Below the pieces are notes generated by a model, which was not told where the DNA came from, ran no database searches, and saw only the letters and a list, made by a program, of their open reading frames with translations. The translations under genes and the position numbers were made by a program. Below are positions 1-8,265 of a stretch of 64,000 bases of DNA, in pieces. This DNA is from Thecamonas trahens ATCC 50062 (taxonomy: Eukaryota > Apusozoa > Apusomonadida > Apusomonadidae): NCBI RefSeq assembly GCF_000142905.1, contig NW_013657607.1, forward strand, positions 2,430-66,429, read 5' to 3'. Position 1 is the first letter of the stretch; every line of letters starts with the position of its first letter.

Positions 1-1560
1 CTGCCAGGCCGCCACGGATTCCATCGAACGAGTCGTCACGGTCTGCTGATGAGCACTTGCCACTTCTCAGCGCTGAAGTGCTTGAGCCGCTCGGCGCCGC
101 ATCGTCTACCGAGGCCACTGCCGATACGAACATACGCCAGACGCGCTCGGTGTCGTCGAGGCCATACAGCAGGTAGATGGCACCCAAGATGGCCTCGGCT
201 TGTACATCATAGGATTCCGAAAGCACAATATCACCCATGCCAGTGGCCTTGAGGTACTGTTGACACGCTTCCCGTGACTCCATGTCCTGCATGGCGCAAG
301 GGTAAGCACCGTGTCGCCGATAAATGCCAGCCGCTTGAACGGTGTGTCGCTCTTGTTCGACGCGATGGCCGTGGCAATGACCGCGTTCAGCCACTCGTAG
401 CTGGCGGGCATGCCCAAGACAGCCACCGTGTCATGAACCCGCTTGCGGACCCCGTGCACCCGCAAGTGCTTGCGCCCCATGGCCACCGCTTGGTCGATGG
501 CGGCACCGCAATCTGTCGATGCCGGGAACTGAACCAAGCTTGTCGCATTGCCCTTGACGCAGCTGTTGTCGTCATTGGCATCGTCGTCCACCGGCACAGC
601 CTCTGGACACTCGCGCCCGAGGACGGCCCAGAACGAGGACACATCACCCCTGTCAACAACCTCGAGAGGATACGTCCAAAGGTGCTTCTTGTTTGACCGG
701 TGCACCAAAACGTGACCGATCGCGCCTTCTCGAGCTCTGCGCGGCCCTTGAAGCAGCGCATCAGCTCACCCCCGGCGCGAGACGCCTTGCCCGACGACTG
801 GTCCTCCTCGACAAACTTGGCGGGCACGATCCACTCCTCGGCGACAGTGGGCCTGCGATTGTAGGCATACTCGTGGTAGTGGATGGGGCGGGCTGGGAGA
901 CACAGCATACAGCCATTACCATCCGCATCGATGTACACGAGCTCGCTCGGGCTGCCCCGCCCGCGCAGCATCCCGAGCCCCTCGACCGAGTACTTGGCTG
1001 TGTCCGAGACTGCCACATCCGACGCCGCGTACAGCGCCTGCAGGAGCCGCACTGTTATCTTGTCCTGGCCGACCACTACAATCAAGCGCGCCCGATTCAA
1101 GTCGACCCCGCGGCGGCTGCTTGTGTAGATGATACAGGACTTGAACTCGTTGTAGCTACTGACCATGACGTTCTCGCCATCCATGAGCTTCTCCAGCTTG
1201 GCCGACACAAGTAGTCCAGGACCATCGCAGGCTCGTCGCCGCGCGCCACCATCGGCAACAGGGCACGACCCAGTTTGGACGAGGTGCGTGGCGAGTCAAG
1301 CCCGATGGCAACCTTGGCACCAGCTGGCAGCGGCATGGGATCGCCACTGGCTTCTGTGGTTGTCCGTGTCTGCGAAGTACACGTGTTGGCCACGCTCGGA
1401 TAGTGTGTGAAGGAGACGATGGCCTCGGCAAACTTGATCACATCCTCGTCGGAAGGGCTGCTGGGGATGTGGGCGTTGTGCCAACTCTCGTCTGCGAACA
1501 CCTGAAGGACGCCCTCCTACCGAGCCTCGATCGCGTAAAAGCATCCAGCTCTGCTTGCTA
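1..1560 (-). pseudogene. RNase III-domain protein, frame-disrupted and cut by the window edge
   Basis: Read on the minus strand in four successive frame segments (about 1501-1208, 1208-705, 705-290, 290-1). The third segment contains FKRLAFIGDTVLTL, which resembles the RNase III signature (ERLEFLGDAVL in the family). The last segment contains QAEAILGAIYLLYGLDD, matching the second acidic helix of that fold. Together they make one RNase III domain, the double-stranded-RNA-cutting module of Dicer and Drosha. The roughly 350 residues before it match nothing I recognise; no helicase or PAZ motif is evident. All three frame changes have the same sign, as if one base were missing each time, and an in-frame TAG lies near 1520. 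It may be a true pseudogene or a gene damaged by sequencing errors. The 3' end lies beyond position 1. Confidence 0.5.
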
Positions 1561-2109
1561 CGCTAACATGCCTTGCCCTGCCGCCATGGGTACGGAACGG
1601 GGACCGATAAACGGGTTGTCGACTTGGCGGAGATCCGTGTAGAAGCGGTGTGTGTTGTGAGGTAGCCGTTGTCGTAGTTCTGAATCGTCCGTCGCCGAAA
1701 GAATTTGGTGATCACTGCTCCGCTCCCTCCACCTTCCCATTCCATCCAAGCATCGACACACACTCATCGGACAGACTGACGGATGATGCAGATATCCATC
1801 CTCTTCCATCCCATCACCTGCTTGCTGGTCACGAGCCTGCTGTCCAGCAACTGGCCAGTCGATAAAGCCATCCACGCATACTCCTCAGTCGTGGCCACGC
1901 CCCATGACGCACTTGCATCGCAGCGCTCGTCACAACTATGCTGGTGGGCAACGTGCGAGACATTGCCGTGACCTCCGAGTGGGGTGAGCTCATATCTCAA
2001 ATTGGCTCGCTCTACGTTGATCGCCACCGTGTGCTGCATGAGCAAGCGGTAGACGCGGAGAGGGAAGCTCGAGCACACTCTCTGCAACAAGCTCTCGCCA
2101 TGCTCCCTG
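1561..2109. other. Intergenic, no gene supported
   Basis: Short open frames exist on both strands but none carries a recognisable domain or a codon pattern like the neighbouring genes. I see no RNA gene, repeat or clear regulatory element here. Confidence 0.4.
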
Positions 2110-2700
2110 TATCACACCATCATGGGTCGTGACAGCAGGATGCACACGTCCGACAACCCATCCATCACCCTTGCTGCTGTCGAGTAGACGACCTCCTGGC
2201 CACGCGGCTCGTGGAGCTCTGATGGGTTGAATTGATCCCAACACGAGGTCGCGGTCTCATTGCCGTACAGCTCAAGGGTGAGGCCGATTGTGATTCGCCC
2301 AGACTCTCGTAATGAATCAAGATGCGCACCTCGAGCGAGGTAGTCTGAGAGGCTGCCGGCAGGTCCCCACTTTGGAATGCCCACCGCCGCCGCCATAGCA
2401 CGTGATGCATTGAGTTCCAGTCCAGACCATGGTCCAAACCTTTCGTCCCATCCCAAGTACACCGTACACTCACCGGAATGGAGCGCAAGTACCACATCTG
2501 GCTGGTGGTCTGTCACTCGTCGCCACAGGTCTGCAGCAGCAGGATGGTCAAGTGGTTGCCTCCCGGCCAAGTCTTCGCTGCCGATTCGCTCGGCAGCCGG
2601 GCGTCGATCAGGTGACGACGTGGCATAGCTGCGATTGAGATCGATGCCGGTGGTGTCGTGTCTGGCGCAGTTGTCGGGGTCTGCTACTCATCGAACTCAT
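2110..2700 (-). pseudogene. M14 zinc-carboxypeptidase-like fragment
   Basis: The minus-strand frame reads GIDLNRSYATSS, then DVVLALHSGE, then LTLELYGNE followed by CWDQFNP. In M14 metallocarboxypeptidases these correspond to the substrate-binding GVDLNRN motif, the third zinc ligand (the His of DLHSG) and the catalytic Glu region (TxELYG). The first two zinc ligands (HxxE) are not found upstream, and the frame meets a stop codon just before the LNR motif. This is therefore a 5'-truncated or frame-broken gene rather than an active peptidase. The family assignment rests on motif order and spacing only. Confidence 0.45.
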
Positions 2701-2972
2701 GTCGACGGTCGTCTTTGTCTCGTACTAGAGCTACCCCTCGTAGAGTACGTACAAGAGCTGCATTCTGCTCCTCTTGATTTACAAGCTGTTCTCCGCCATG
2801 GGCACCACCGTGGTTGCTCTGATGTTATTCGAACATGCTGCATGCAAGCACGGGTGTGACCGACAAGTTGAGCGCCCGCCGTATCGACGTGCCAGCTGAG
2901 CGGCACGGCCCAAAGCCGCCACCCCACAATGGCTACTCCGCAACCCGGCCATGGCCGCCCCGGCGATCGATT

Positions 2973-3033
2973 CCCAAACCCCCAAACCCCCAACCCCAAC
3001 CCCAAAACCCAAACCCCAAACCCCAACCCTAAA
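2973..3033. repeat. Telomere-like C-rich tract
   Basis: About 60 bases consist of CCCAAA, CCCCAA and CCAACC units, ending in CCCTAAAG. Read on the minus strand this is a run of TTTGGG, TTGGGG and TTAGGG-like words, similar to degenerate telomere repeat and capable in principle of forming G-quadruplexes. It lies in the 3' flank of the LRR gene at 3412-5979. Confidence 0.55.
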
Positions 3034-3085
3034 GCCCGGACCCTCCCCTATTTTTGTGTGCTTTTTGGGGAGGCGCTCCCCCCCT

Positions 3086-3390
3086 CTTGTCAACCGAGCA
3101 CCACCTGACCGCCAAAAATGTAGTTATCCTTCCCCATCTCTCCCCCATCCATCCACTGTCAACCGACCGCAGCCCGTCAACCGAGGACCACCTGACCGGC
3201 AAGAGGAGACACCGAGTCCCTGCACTCATCCCATGCCCATACCAGCGTATTTATACCCCTTTCTACCCATACCCCCCCCTCCCCCCCTCCATCCCTATCA
3301 ACACCCTTCTCCTTCTCCTTCCCCGTCCCTCCCTCTCCCCATCCACTGTCAACCGACCGCGGCTCGCCCGTCAACCGAGCATCGCCTGGC
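3086..3390. repeat. Repeated GTCAACCGA boxes in a pyrimidine-rich spacer
   Basis: The words GTCAACCGA, CCACCTGACCG and CCATCCACTGTCAACCGACC recur at about 3086-3112, 3152-3202 and 3340-3392, separated by C/T-rich sequence. They look like a degenerate dispersed repeat just downstream of the LRR gene stop codon. No coding function is supported. Confidence 0.45.
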
Positions 3391-3411
3391 CGAGGTCTTT
3401 GCACTCTCGGA

Positions 3412-5979
3412 CTAGCGGCTTGCCTGGAAGGCGGCGATGGCATTGTCAACGTATTGGAGGATGTTGGCGCGGTCAGTCTGGAAGGCAGCGATGTTGCCCG
3501 TGGCGATGGTGACGTGATCCCTGACGTCGGCAAGCTCGGCCTCGGTGGCAGCGAGCTTGGCCCTGGTGTCGGCGAGCTCGGCGGCGAGCTCGGCCTCGGT
3601 AGCAGCGAGCTTGGCCTTGGTGTCGGCGAGCTCGGCCTCTAGCTTGTCCACGCGCGTGGCGGTTCCAGTCGAGGGGCCTGCGGCACCTCCGATGTCGCCA
3701 CCGGCAACGATGGTGTCACGCACGTAAAGGGCCACTGGCTCGGGAACGGCCCCGTTGACGATGAGATTGTAGACCTCCTTCGCAGCCGCATTGGTGTCGC
3801 TACCGGGCTTGTTGAGCACAGTAGACGCAATGGCGAGAGCCGTCTCGGCGTTGGCGCCCAGAGACCACACATCGGCGCCGGCAGCAAGCAGCGCCATGGT
3901 TGCCTGGATGTTGGAGAGCGAGACGGCAATGTGGAGGGGGCGCAGCCCAAGAGATGGTTCGAGGGCGTTGATGTCGGCGCCCGTGTTGATGAGGAACGCG
4001 AAGACAGGGATGGGGAACGGGGTCATGTCACTGGCATGGAGGGCGATGAAGAGGGTGAGCGTGGCCTTGTTGATACCGTTGGCCAGCTCGTCCCCGCCAT
4101 CAGCATTGGCCCGAAGTGACTCAATCATGAGACCGACAAAGGCTGGCGCATAAGATGCAGGCGAATGCACGTATGCGTGCTTGTTGTCATCGTCGAGGTC
4201 GTAGAGGTCTGCGCCGTAGGCAAGGAGCATGTTGAGAGTGTCGGGAGAGAGAGCGTTGCAGCGGGCCATGAGATGCACTGGAGAGGGCACATGGGCTCGA
4301 TGGCAGAAGTGAGTCAGTGCTTGAAGGAGTTCTGGGCTGTTCGCAAGAGTGACAACGCCAACCAGAGCACGGGCATGCTGCGATGCAAGGAAGCCCGGTT
4401 CGGCGATGGCAGTGCGTGCGCGATGCAAGTCGAGAGTAACCTTGGAGCAGTTGCCCAAGTTGAGGGATGTGAGGTTGGGGCAGCCGCCGGCCACCGCCAC
4501 CACTGCCGCATCGGTGATGTTGGAGCAGGCGGTCAAGTCGAGGGTTGTGAGGTTGGGGCAGCCGCCGGCCACCGCCACCACTGCCGCATCGGTGAGCTTG
4601 GTGCAGCTCCGCAAGATGAGGGTTGTGAGGTTGGGGCAGCCGCCGGCCACCGCCACCACTGCCGCATCGGTGAGCTTGGAGCAGCGCCACAAGTCAAGGG
4701 TTGTGAGGTTGGGGCAGCCGCCGGCCACCGCCACCACTGCTGCATCGGTAATGTTGGAGCAGTTGCCCAAGTCGAGGGTTGTGAGGTTGGGGCAGCCGCC
4801 GGCCACCGCCACCACTGCTGCATCGGTGAGCTCGGAGCAGGCGGTCAAGTCGAGGGTTGTGAGGTTGGGGCAGCCGCCGGCCACCGCCACCACTGCCGCA
4901 TCGGTGAGCTTGGAGCAGGCGGTCAAGTTGAGGGTTGTGAGGTTGGGGCAGCCGCCGGCCACCGCCACCACTGCCGCATCGGTGATGTTGCGACAGCCGC
5001 GCAAGTTGAGGGTTGTGAGGTTGGGGCAGCCGCCGGCCACTGCCACCACTGCCGCATCGGTGAGCTTGGTGCAGTCGCCCAAGATGAGGGATGTGAGGTT
5101 GGGGCAGCCGCCGGCCACCGCCACCACTGCCGCATCGGTGATGTTGCGACAGCCGTGCAAGTTGAGGGTTGTGAGGTTGGGGCAGCCGCCGGCCACCGCC
5201 ACCACTGCCGCATCGGTGAGCTTGGAGCAGCCGTTCAAGTCGAGGGATGTGAGGTTGGGGCAGCCGCCGGCCACCGCCACCACTGCCGCATCGGTGATGT
5301 TGCGACAGCCGTGCAAGTTGAGGGTTGTGAGGTTGGGGCAGCAGCCGGCCACCGCCACCACTGCCGCATCGGTGAGCTTGGTGCAGTCGCCCAAGATGAG
5401 GGATGTGAGGTTGGGGCAGCCGTCGGCCACCGCCACCACTGCTGCATCGGTGATGTCGTAGCAGTTGTACAAGTCGAGGGATGTGAGGTTGGGGCAGCCG
5501 CCGGCCACCGCCACCACTGCCGCATCGGTGATGTTGCGACAGCCGTGCAAGTTGAGGGTTGTGAGGTTGGGGCAGCCGCCGGCCACCGCCACCACTGCTG
5601 CATCGGTGATGTTGGAGCAGCTGTCCAAGTTGAGGGTTGTGAGCTTGGGGCAGCCGTCGGCCACCGCCACCACTGCCGCATCGGTGAGCTTGGTGCAGTG
5701 GCCCAAGTCGAGGGATGTGAGGTTGGGGCAGCCGCCGGCCACCGCCACCACTACCGCATCGGTGAGCTTGGTGCAGCTCCGCAAGATGAGGGATGTGAGG
5801 TTGGGGCACATCTCCGCCACCACAGCTGCCATAGCGTCGGTGAAGGACTTGTTGGAGTTGCCACCTTTGCTCGCCGTCACCTCGCCCACCCCCACCCCAT
5901 CCCCCAGAGCCCCTCTCACCTCCTCCACTGTCCTCGTATTCGACACGTCCACCGTCCGTCCAGCACCATTCGCAGCCAT
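3412..5979 (-). CDS. LRR-ankyrin-coiled-coil protein, family member 1
   Basis: An intact frame of 855 residues. The start at 5979 (MAANGAGRTVDVSNTRTVEE) is chosen because the paralogue at 10424 starts the same way (MAAAYGVGRRVELSRVRTVE); the frame stays open upstream to 6135. Residues about 47-515 are 18 leucine-rich repeats of exactly 26 residues (DAAVVAVAGGCPNLTTLNL plus a short variable stretch), the cysteine-containing LRR type seen in FBXL/GRR1 and AMN1 proteins. An ankyrin-like region follows (GADINALEPSLGLRPLHIAV), then a heptad-rich coiled coil (LEAELADTKAKLAATEAEL) to the end. No F-box, signal peptide or membrane segment is visible, so a cytosolic recognition or scaffold protein is likely. 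Unit backbones are nearly identical while the exposed strand positions vary. The function is unknown. Confidence 0.85.
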   Translation of the reverse strand: MAANGAGRTVDVSNTRTVEEVRGALGDGVGVGEVTASKGGNSNKSFTDAMAAVVAEMCPNLTSLILRSCTKLTDAVVVAVAGGCPNLTSLDLGHCTKLTDAAVVAVADGCPKLTTLNLDSCSNITDAAVVAVAGGCPNLTTLNLHGCRNITDAAVVAVAGGCPNLTSLDLYNCYDITDAAVVAVADGCPNLTSLILGDCTKLTDAAVVAVAGCCPNLTTLNLHGCRNITDAAVVAVAGGCPNLTSLDLNGCSKLTDAAVVAVAGGCPNLTTLNLHGCRNITDAAVVAVAGGCPNLTSLILGDCTKLTDAAVVAVAGGCPNLTTLNLRGCRNITDAAVVAVAGGCPNLTTLNLTACSKLTDAAVVAVAGGCPNLTTLDLTACSELTDAAVVAVAGGCPNLTTLDLGNCSNITDAAVVAVAGGCPNLTTLDLWRCSKLTDAAVVAVAGGCPNLTTLILRSCTKLTDAAVVAVAGGCPNLTTLDLTACSNITDAAVVAVAGGCPNLTSLNLGNCSKVTLDLHRARTAIAEPGFLASQHARALVGVVTLANSPELLQALTHFCHRAHVPSPVHLMARCNALSPDTLNMLLAYGADLYDLDDDNKHAYVHSPASYAPAFVGLMIESLRANADGGDELANGINKATLTLFIALHASDMTPFPIPVFAFLINTGADINALEPSLGLRPLHIAVSLSNIQATMALLAAGADVWSLGANAETALAIASTVLNKPGSDTNAAAKEVYNLIVNGAVPEPVALYVRDTIVAGGDIGGAAGPSTGTATRVDKLEAELADTKAKLAATEAELAAELADTRAKLAATEAELADVRDHVTIATGNIAAFQTDRANILQYVDNAIAAFQASR
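4436..5839 (-). repeat. Tandem 78-bp LRR-coding repeat, 18 units
   Basis: Eighteen head-to-tail units of 78 bp encode the LRR domain of the preceding gene. About 50 bp of each unit, including GTGAGGTTGGGGCAGCCGCC on the plus strand, is almost invariant. Differences concentrate in roughly 24 bp encoding the strand/loop residues. Such homogeneity implies recent unit duplication or gene conversion. Confidence 0.9.
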
Positions 5980-6014
5980 ACTTCCTTCACACTCGTCACA
6001 CAGAGAGATATACC
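5980..6014 (-). promoter_or_regulatory. Conserved 5' element of the LRR-ankyrin family
   Basis: Reading toward the gene, GGTATATCTCTCTGTGTGAC lies about 35-15 bases before the ATG and is followed by GAAGGAAGTATGG. The element GGTATATCTCTCTGTCTGAC precedes the third family member at 19578, and the second has TATCTCTCT expanded into a long CT tract before AAGTATGG. Conservation across three paralogues suggests a core promoter or initiator region. About 150 further upstream bases also align between members 1 and 3. Confidence 0.55.
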
Positions 6015-6537
6015 CCCCGCCCCAACCACCTTCCCCACACCTCCACCCACCCACCCTCCCTGCGGCCAATCGGCAGAAACCGAAAACCATAACAATTCCA
6101 CAGAGAGTGTCCGCCAGAATTAACGCCTCCTCCACTACTCAGACCGCCCTACCATCCTCATTACCCACAAACCCACACCCTCCCACCCACCCTTTGTCCC
6201 CATGCACACACCCACCAACACACCCCTCATCACTCCCTCTCCACCACATTCGCCGCACCTCCCACCCACCCTCCTCCACCCAGGTCGAACTCCCGGCAGT
6301 GTGCCGTCGACCGCCTTCTTTCCTTCTCTGCCCGCACCTCTGCCCCCACATTCCACACATGCACCACCTGAATACCACCGCCGCCGCTCCGGAGTCGCCC
6401 CGCCCTGGTCACCTCCCCCGCCGGCCTCGCCCTCCACCCCTACCCATGCCTATCACTATCAACCCTCACCATACCCCTTCCATCGTCATCCGCCCTCATC
6501 CATACCCCTACCATACCCCCCCACCCCCCATCCTGCT
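6015..6537. other. Pyrimidine-rich intergenic region
   Basis: A C/T- and A/C-rich spacer upstream of the LRR gene. Its proximal part resembles the upstream region of the third LRR-family gene (compare TCTGAGTAGTGGAGG on the minus strand with TCTGAGTGGTGGAGG at 19448). I see no gene. Confidence 0.5.
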
Positions 6538-6705
6538 GAGGCCTGCCGATCAATGGCCATCAACCACCGGCCGGCCTTCAACCCCCCTACCGCGGGCATG
6601 AAACACGCTACACGCGGTCTGCCGCCACGAGAACGCCGCACATGGCACATACACCAGCTGGTCTACCACCTGCACCGCCCTCGCGCAGCGGTGCCTGCTG
6701 TAGGA
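6538..6705. repeat. Direct repeat copy 1 flanking the T1/BTB gene
   Basis: About 168 bp starting near CCTGCCGATCAATGGCCATC and containing GCGGGCATGAAACACGCTAC recurs at 8010-8177 in the same orientation with roughly 10-15 percent difference by eye. The two copies bracket the T1/BTB gene. No transposase or tRNA-like fold is visible. It could be a duplicated promoter segment or a small interspersed element. Confidence 0.65.
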
Positions 6706-6912
6706 CGAGGTCTCTTCAATATAGCATGGGTGAGGGTGGGTCAGAGGGACTCGGTCGCCCCTCCGTCCATCCCACCCCGACAGAAGATTCGATCGGCGGT
6801 CAGAGATCACGCACGCGGCGGCCCCCTGGTCACTGGGTTGGTTAGAGGACAACAGAATGGTCGACGCTTGCTTTGTGTAGTCGCTCGAGGACAACATCGT
6901 GCTGGATGAGTG

Positions 6913-7788
6913 CTACACCTCGCGGAAAAGCACCGCCAGTCCATCATGCACCAGAGGCTGCGCCGTGGCCCACAAACCAAGCCCCACGAGCGTGACCTCA
7001 CTCTCACCATAGGGCACGACAGACTTGCACACGAGCGAGAACGAGAGCTCGTCGCCCTTGTCCACGAAGAGAGGCTCTTCCAACGTCAGCGAGGCCTGCA
7101 CACCCCGGTCTATGGCCGAAGAAACCGTTGAGATCGTTCCTCCGGCGTTCGAGTCGCGCCCGCGCCACAGGATAAAGGTGCAGTTCTCGATGCTACGAGC
7201 GCCATCTACACCACCAGCGACGTACATCTCATTGTGAAGGACAAATGGGCGGGTTGCGACGAACGAGATAGGCTGGCCGGCAAAGGTTCCCGAAGAGACG
7301 TCCTCGACGAGCACGATGGGCTCGTCAGGGTAGGAGCCGACAAGCAGGCTCTTCTGCGTCTCCATCCGGTTCGACCAGCTTCTTTTCTGAGGACTGACGT
7401 AGGAAGCCTCTGCGTTGAGCGACAAGGACGGAAGAGCCGCAAAGGGCTGAAGGATCTCCGGTGCGATGCCGAGCTCATGCGCAGCCAGGAGCACCCGCGC
7501 AGCTTCAATGGAGTCAGAGGGCAGCAGGTAAGCAGTACGTTGCCGAAGCAGGTCGAGCACCTGCGCGAAAACGTCTGGGTCCATGTCGAGGAACGCAGGC
7601 TTGTCGGGCGTGGCTTGGGAGACGAGCTCGGGGAGGCGAGAGCCAGCGGCGTAGCCCTCGATAAACGTCGATGAACGCGTGCGGAAGCGACGACCACCCA
7701 CATCCACCAAGACAGTGTCTGAAGTGGCGGACACGGCATAGGCTACCAGGGCAAGACAGACGAAGCTCGCAAGTGCAGGTCGGTGCAT
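6913..7788 (-). CDS. T1/BTB-domain protein with an N-terminal signal-like segment
   Basis: The 291-residue frame starts at 7788. Residues 1-21 (MHRPALASFVCLALVAYAVS, then A) look like a signal peptide: a short basic start, a hydrophobic core and small residues before the cut. Immediately after comes a potassium-channel tetramerisation (T1/BTB) domain: TVLVDVGGRRFRTRSSTF, then FLDMDPDVFAQVLDLLRQ and a C-terminal helix with ARVLLAAHELGI. This is typical of KCTD-type proteins, which are cytosolic adaptors. Residues about 140-291 form a beta-rich domain (FVLHNEMYVAGG, WRGRDSNAGGTISTV) that I do not recognise. A secreted T1 domain would be unusual; alternatively the hydrophobic stretch is not used as a signal. 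Confidence 0.7.
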   Translation of the reverse strand: MHRPALASFVCLALVAYAVSATSDTVLVDVGGRRFRTRSSTFIEGYAAGSRLPELVSQATPDKPAFLDMDPDVFAQVLDLLRQRTAYLLPSDSIEAARVLLAAHELGIAPEILQPFAALPSLSLNAEASYVSPQKRSWSNRMETQKSLLVGSYPDEPIVLVEDVSSGTFAGQPISFVATRPFVLHNEMYVAGGVDGARSIENCTFILWRGRDSNAGGTISTVSSAIDRGVQASLTLEEPLFVDKGDELSFSLVCKSVVPYGESEVTLVGLGLWATAQPLVHDGLAVLFREV

Positions 7789-8265
7789 GGCGACAGGCGA
7801 GTCGAGAGTTGCGTGGGCTGTTAGGACTGGGTGTGTTTGTTGGTGGCCACCCCTCTGCCCGACCCGCACCTCCAAAAAAAATGGAGCGGCATTGGCAATG
7901 ATCCAACGTACACCAGATGGTCCCTCTCTCCATCCGATCCCCTTCCCTCCATGGCCACCCCACCCTCGCCCTACCCCATTGGCCAGCCGATCCCTGCCCC
8001 CTTGGCCGGCCTGCCGCTCGATGGCCATCAACCACCGGCCGACCTTCAACCCTCCCTACCGCGGGCATGAAACACGCTACACGCGGTCTGCCGCCACGAG
8101 AACGACGCACATGGCATGTATATCAGTTGGTCCTCCATCTGTACCGCCCTCGCGTAGCGGTGGCGGCTGTAGGACGTAGTGTAGCGAGGATGGCAGGGCT
8201 TTTACAAGCTGCATGCACTTGGTTCAAGTCTGTAGCCTGTCGTGATTGATCACCGGCGTCGCTGG
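7789..8265. other. Intergenic region between the T1/BTB and TDP2-like genes
   Basis: Contains the second copy of the 168-bp direct repeat plus about 220 bp of ordinary sequence. It lies upstream of the minus-strand T1/BTB gene and downstream of the minus-strand TDP2-like gene, so it should hold the promoter of the former and terminator of the latter. No motif is distinctive. Confidence 0.5.
8010..8177. repeat. Direct repeat copy 2 flanking the T1/BTB gene
   Basis: Partner of 6538-6705, same orientation, with shared blocks CATCAACCACCGGCCG, GCGGGCATGAAACACGCTAC and GCGGTCTGCCGCCACGAGAA. It lies about 220 bp before the T1/BTB start codon. Confidence 0.65.

Noticed and set aside
190-1230. Very short introns (23-29 nt, GT..AG) as an explanation of the frame changes in the RNase III relic
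   Set aside because: Suitable GT and AG occur at these three sites but would remove conserved residues (VLTL), and the break at 17114 has no suitable pair; single missing bases explain more with less.
4165-6123. Long plus-strand frames (Gly/Ala/His-rich and others) across the LRR array
   Set aside because: The 78-bp unit is divisible by three, so all frames without stops stay open; only the minus-strand frame gives canonical LRRs and matches two paralogues.
8218-8240. GGTTCAAGTC as a tRNA T-loop
   Set aside because: No matching acceptor, D and anticodon stems could be drawn around it; no tRNA gene is supported anywhere in the window.
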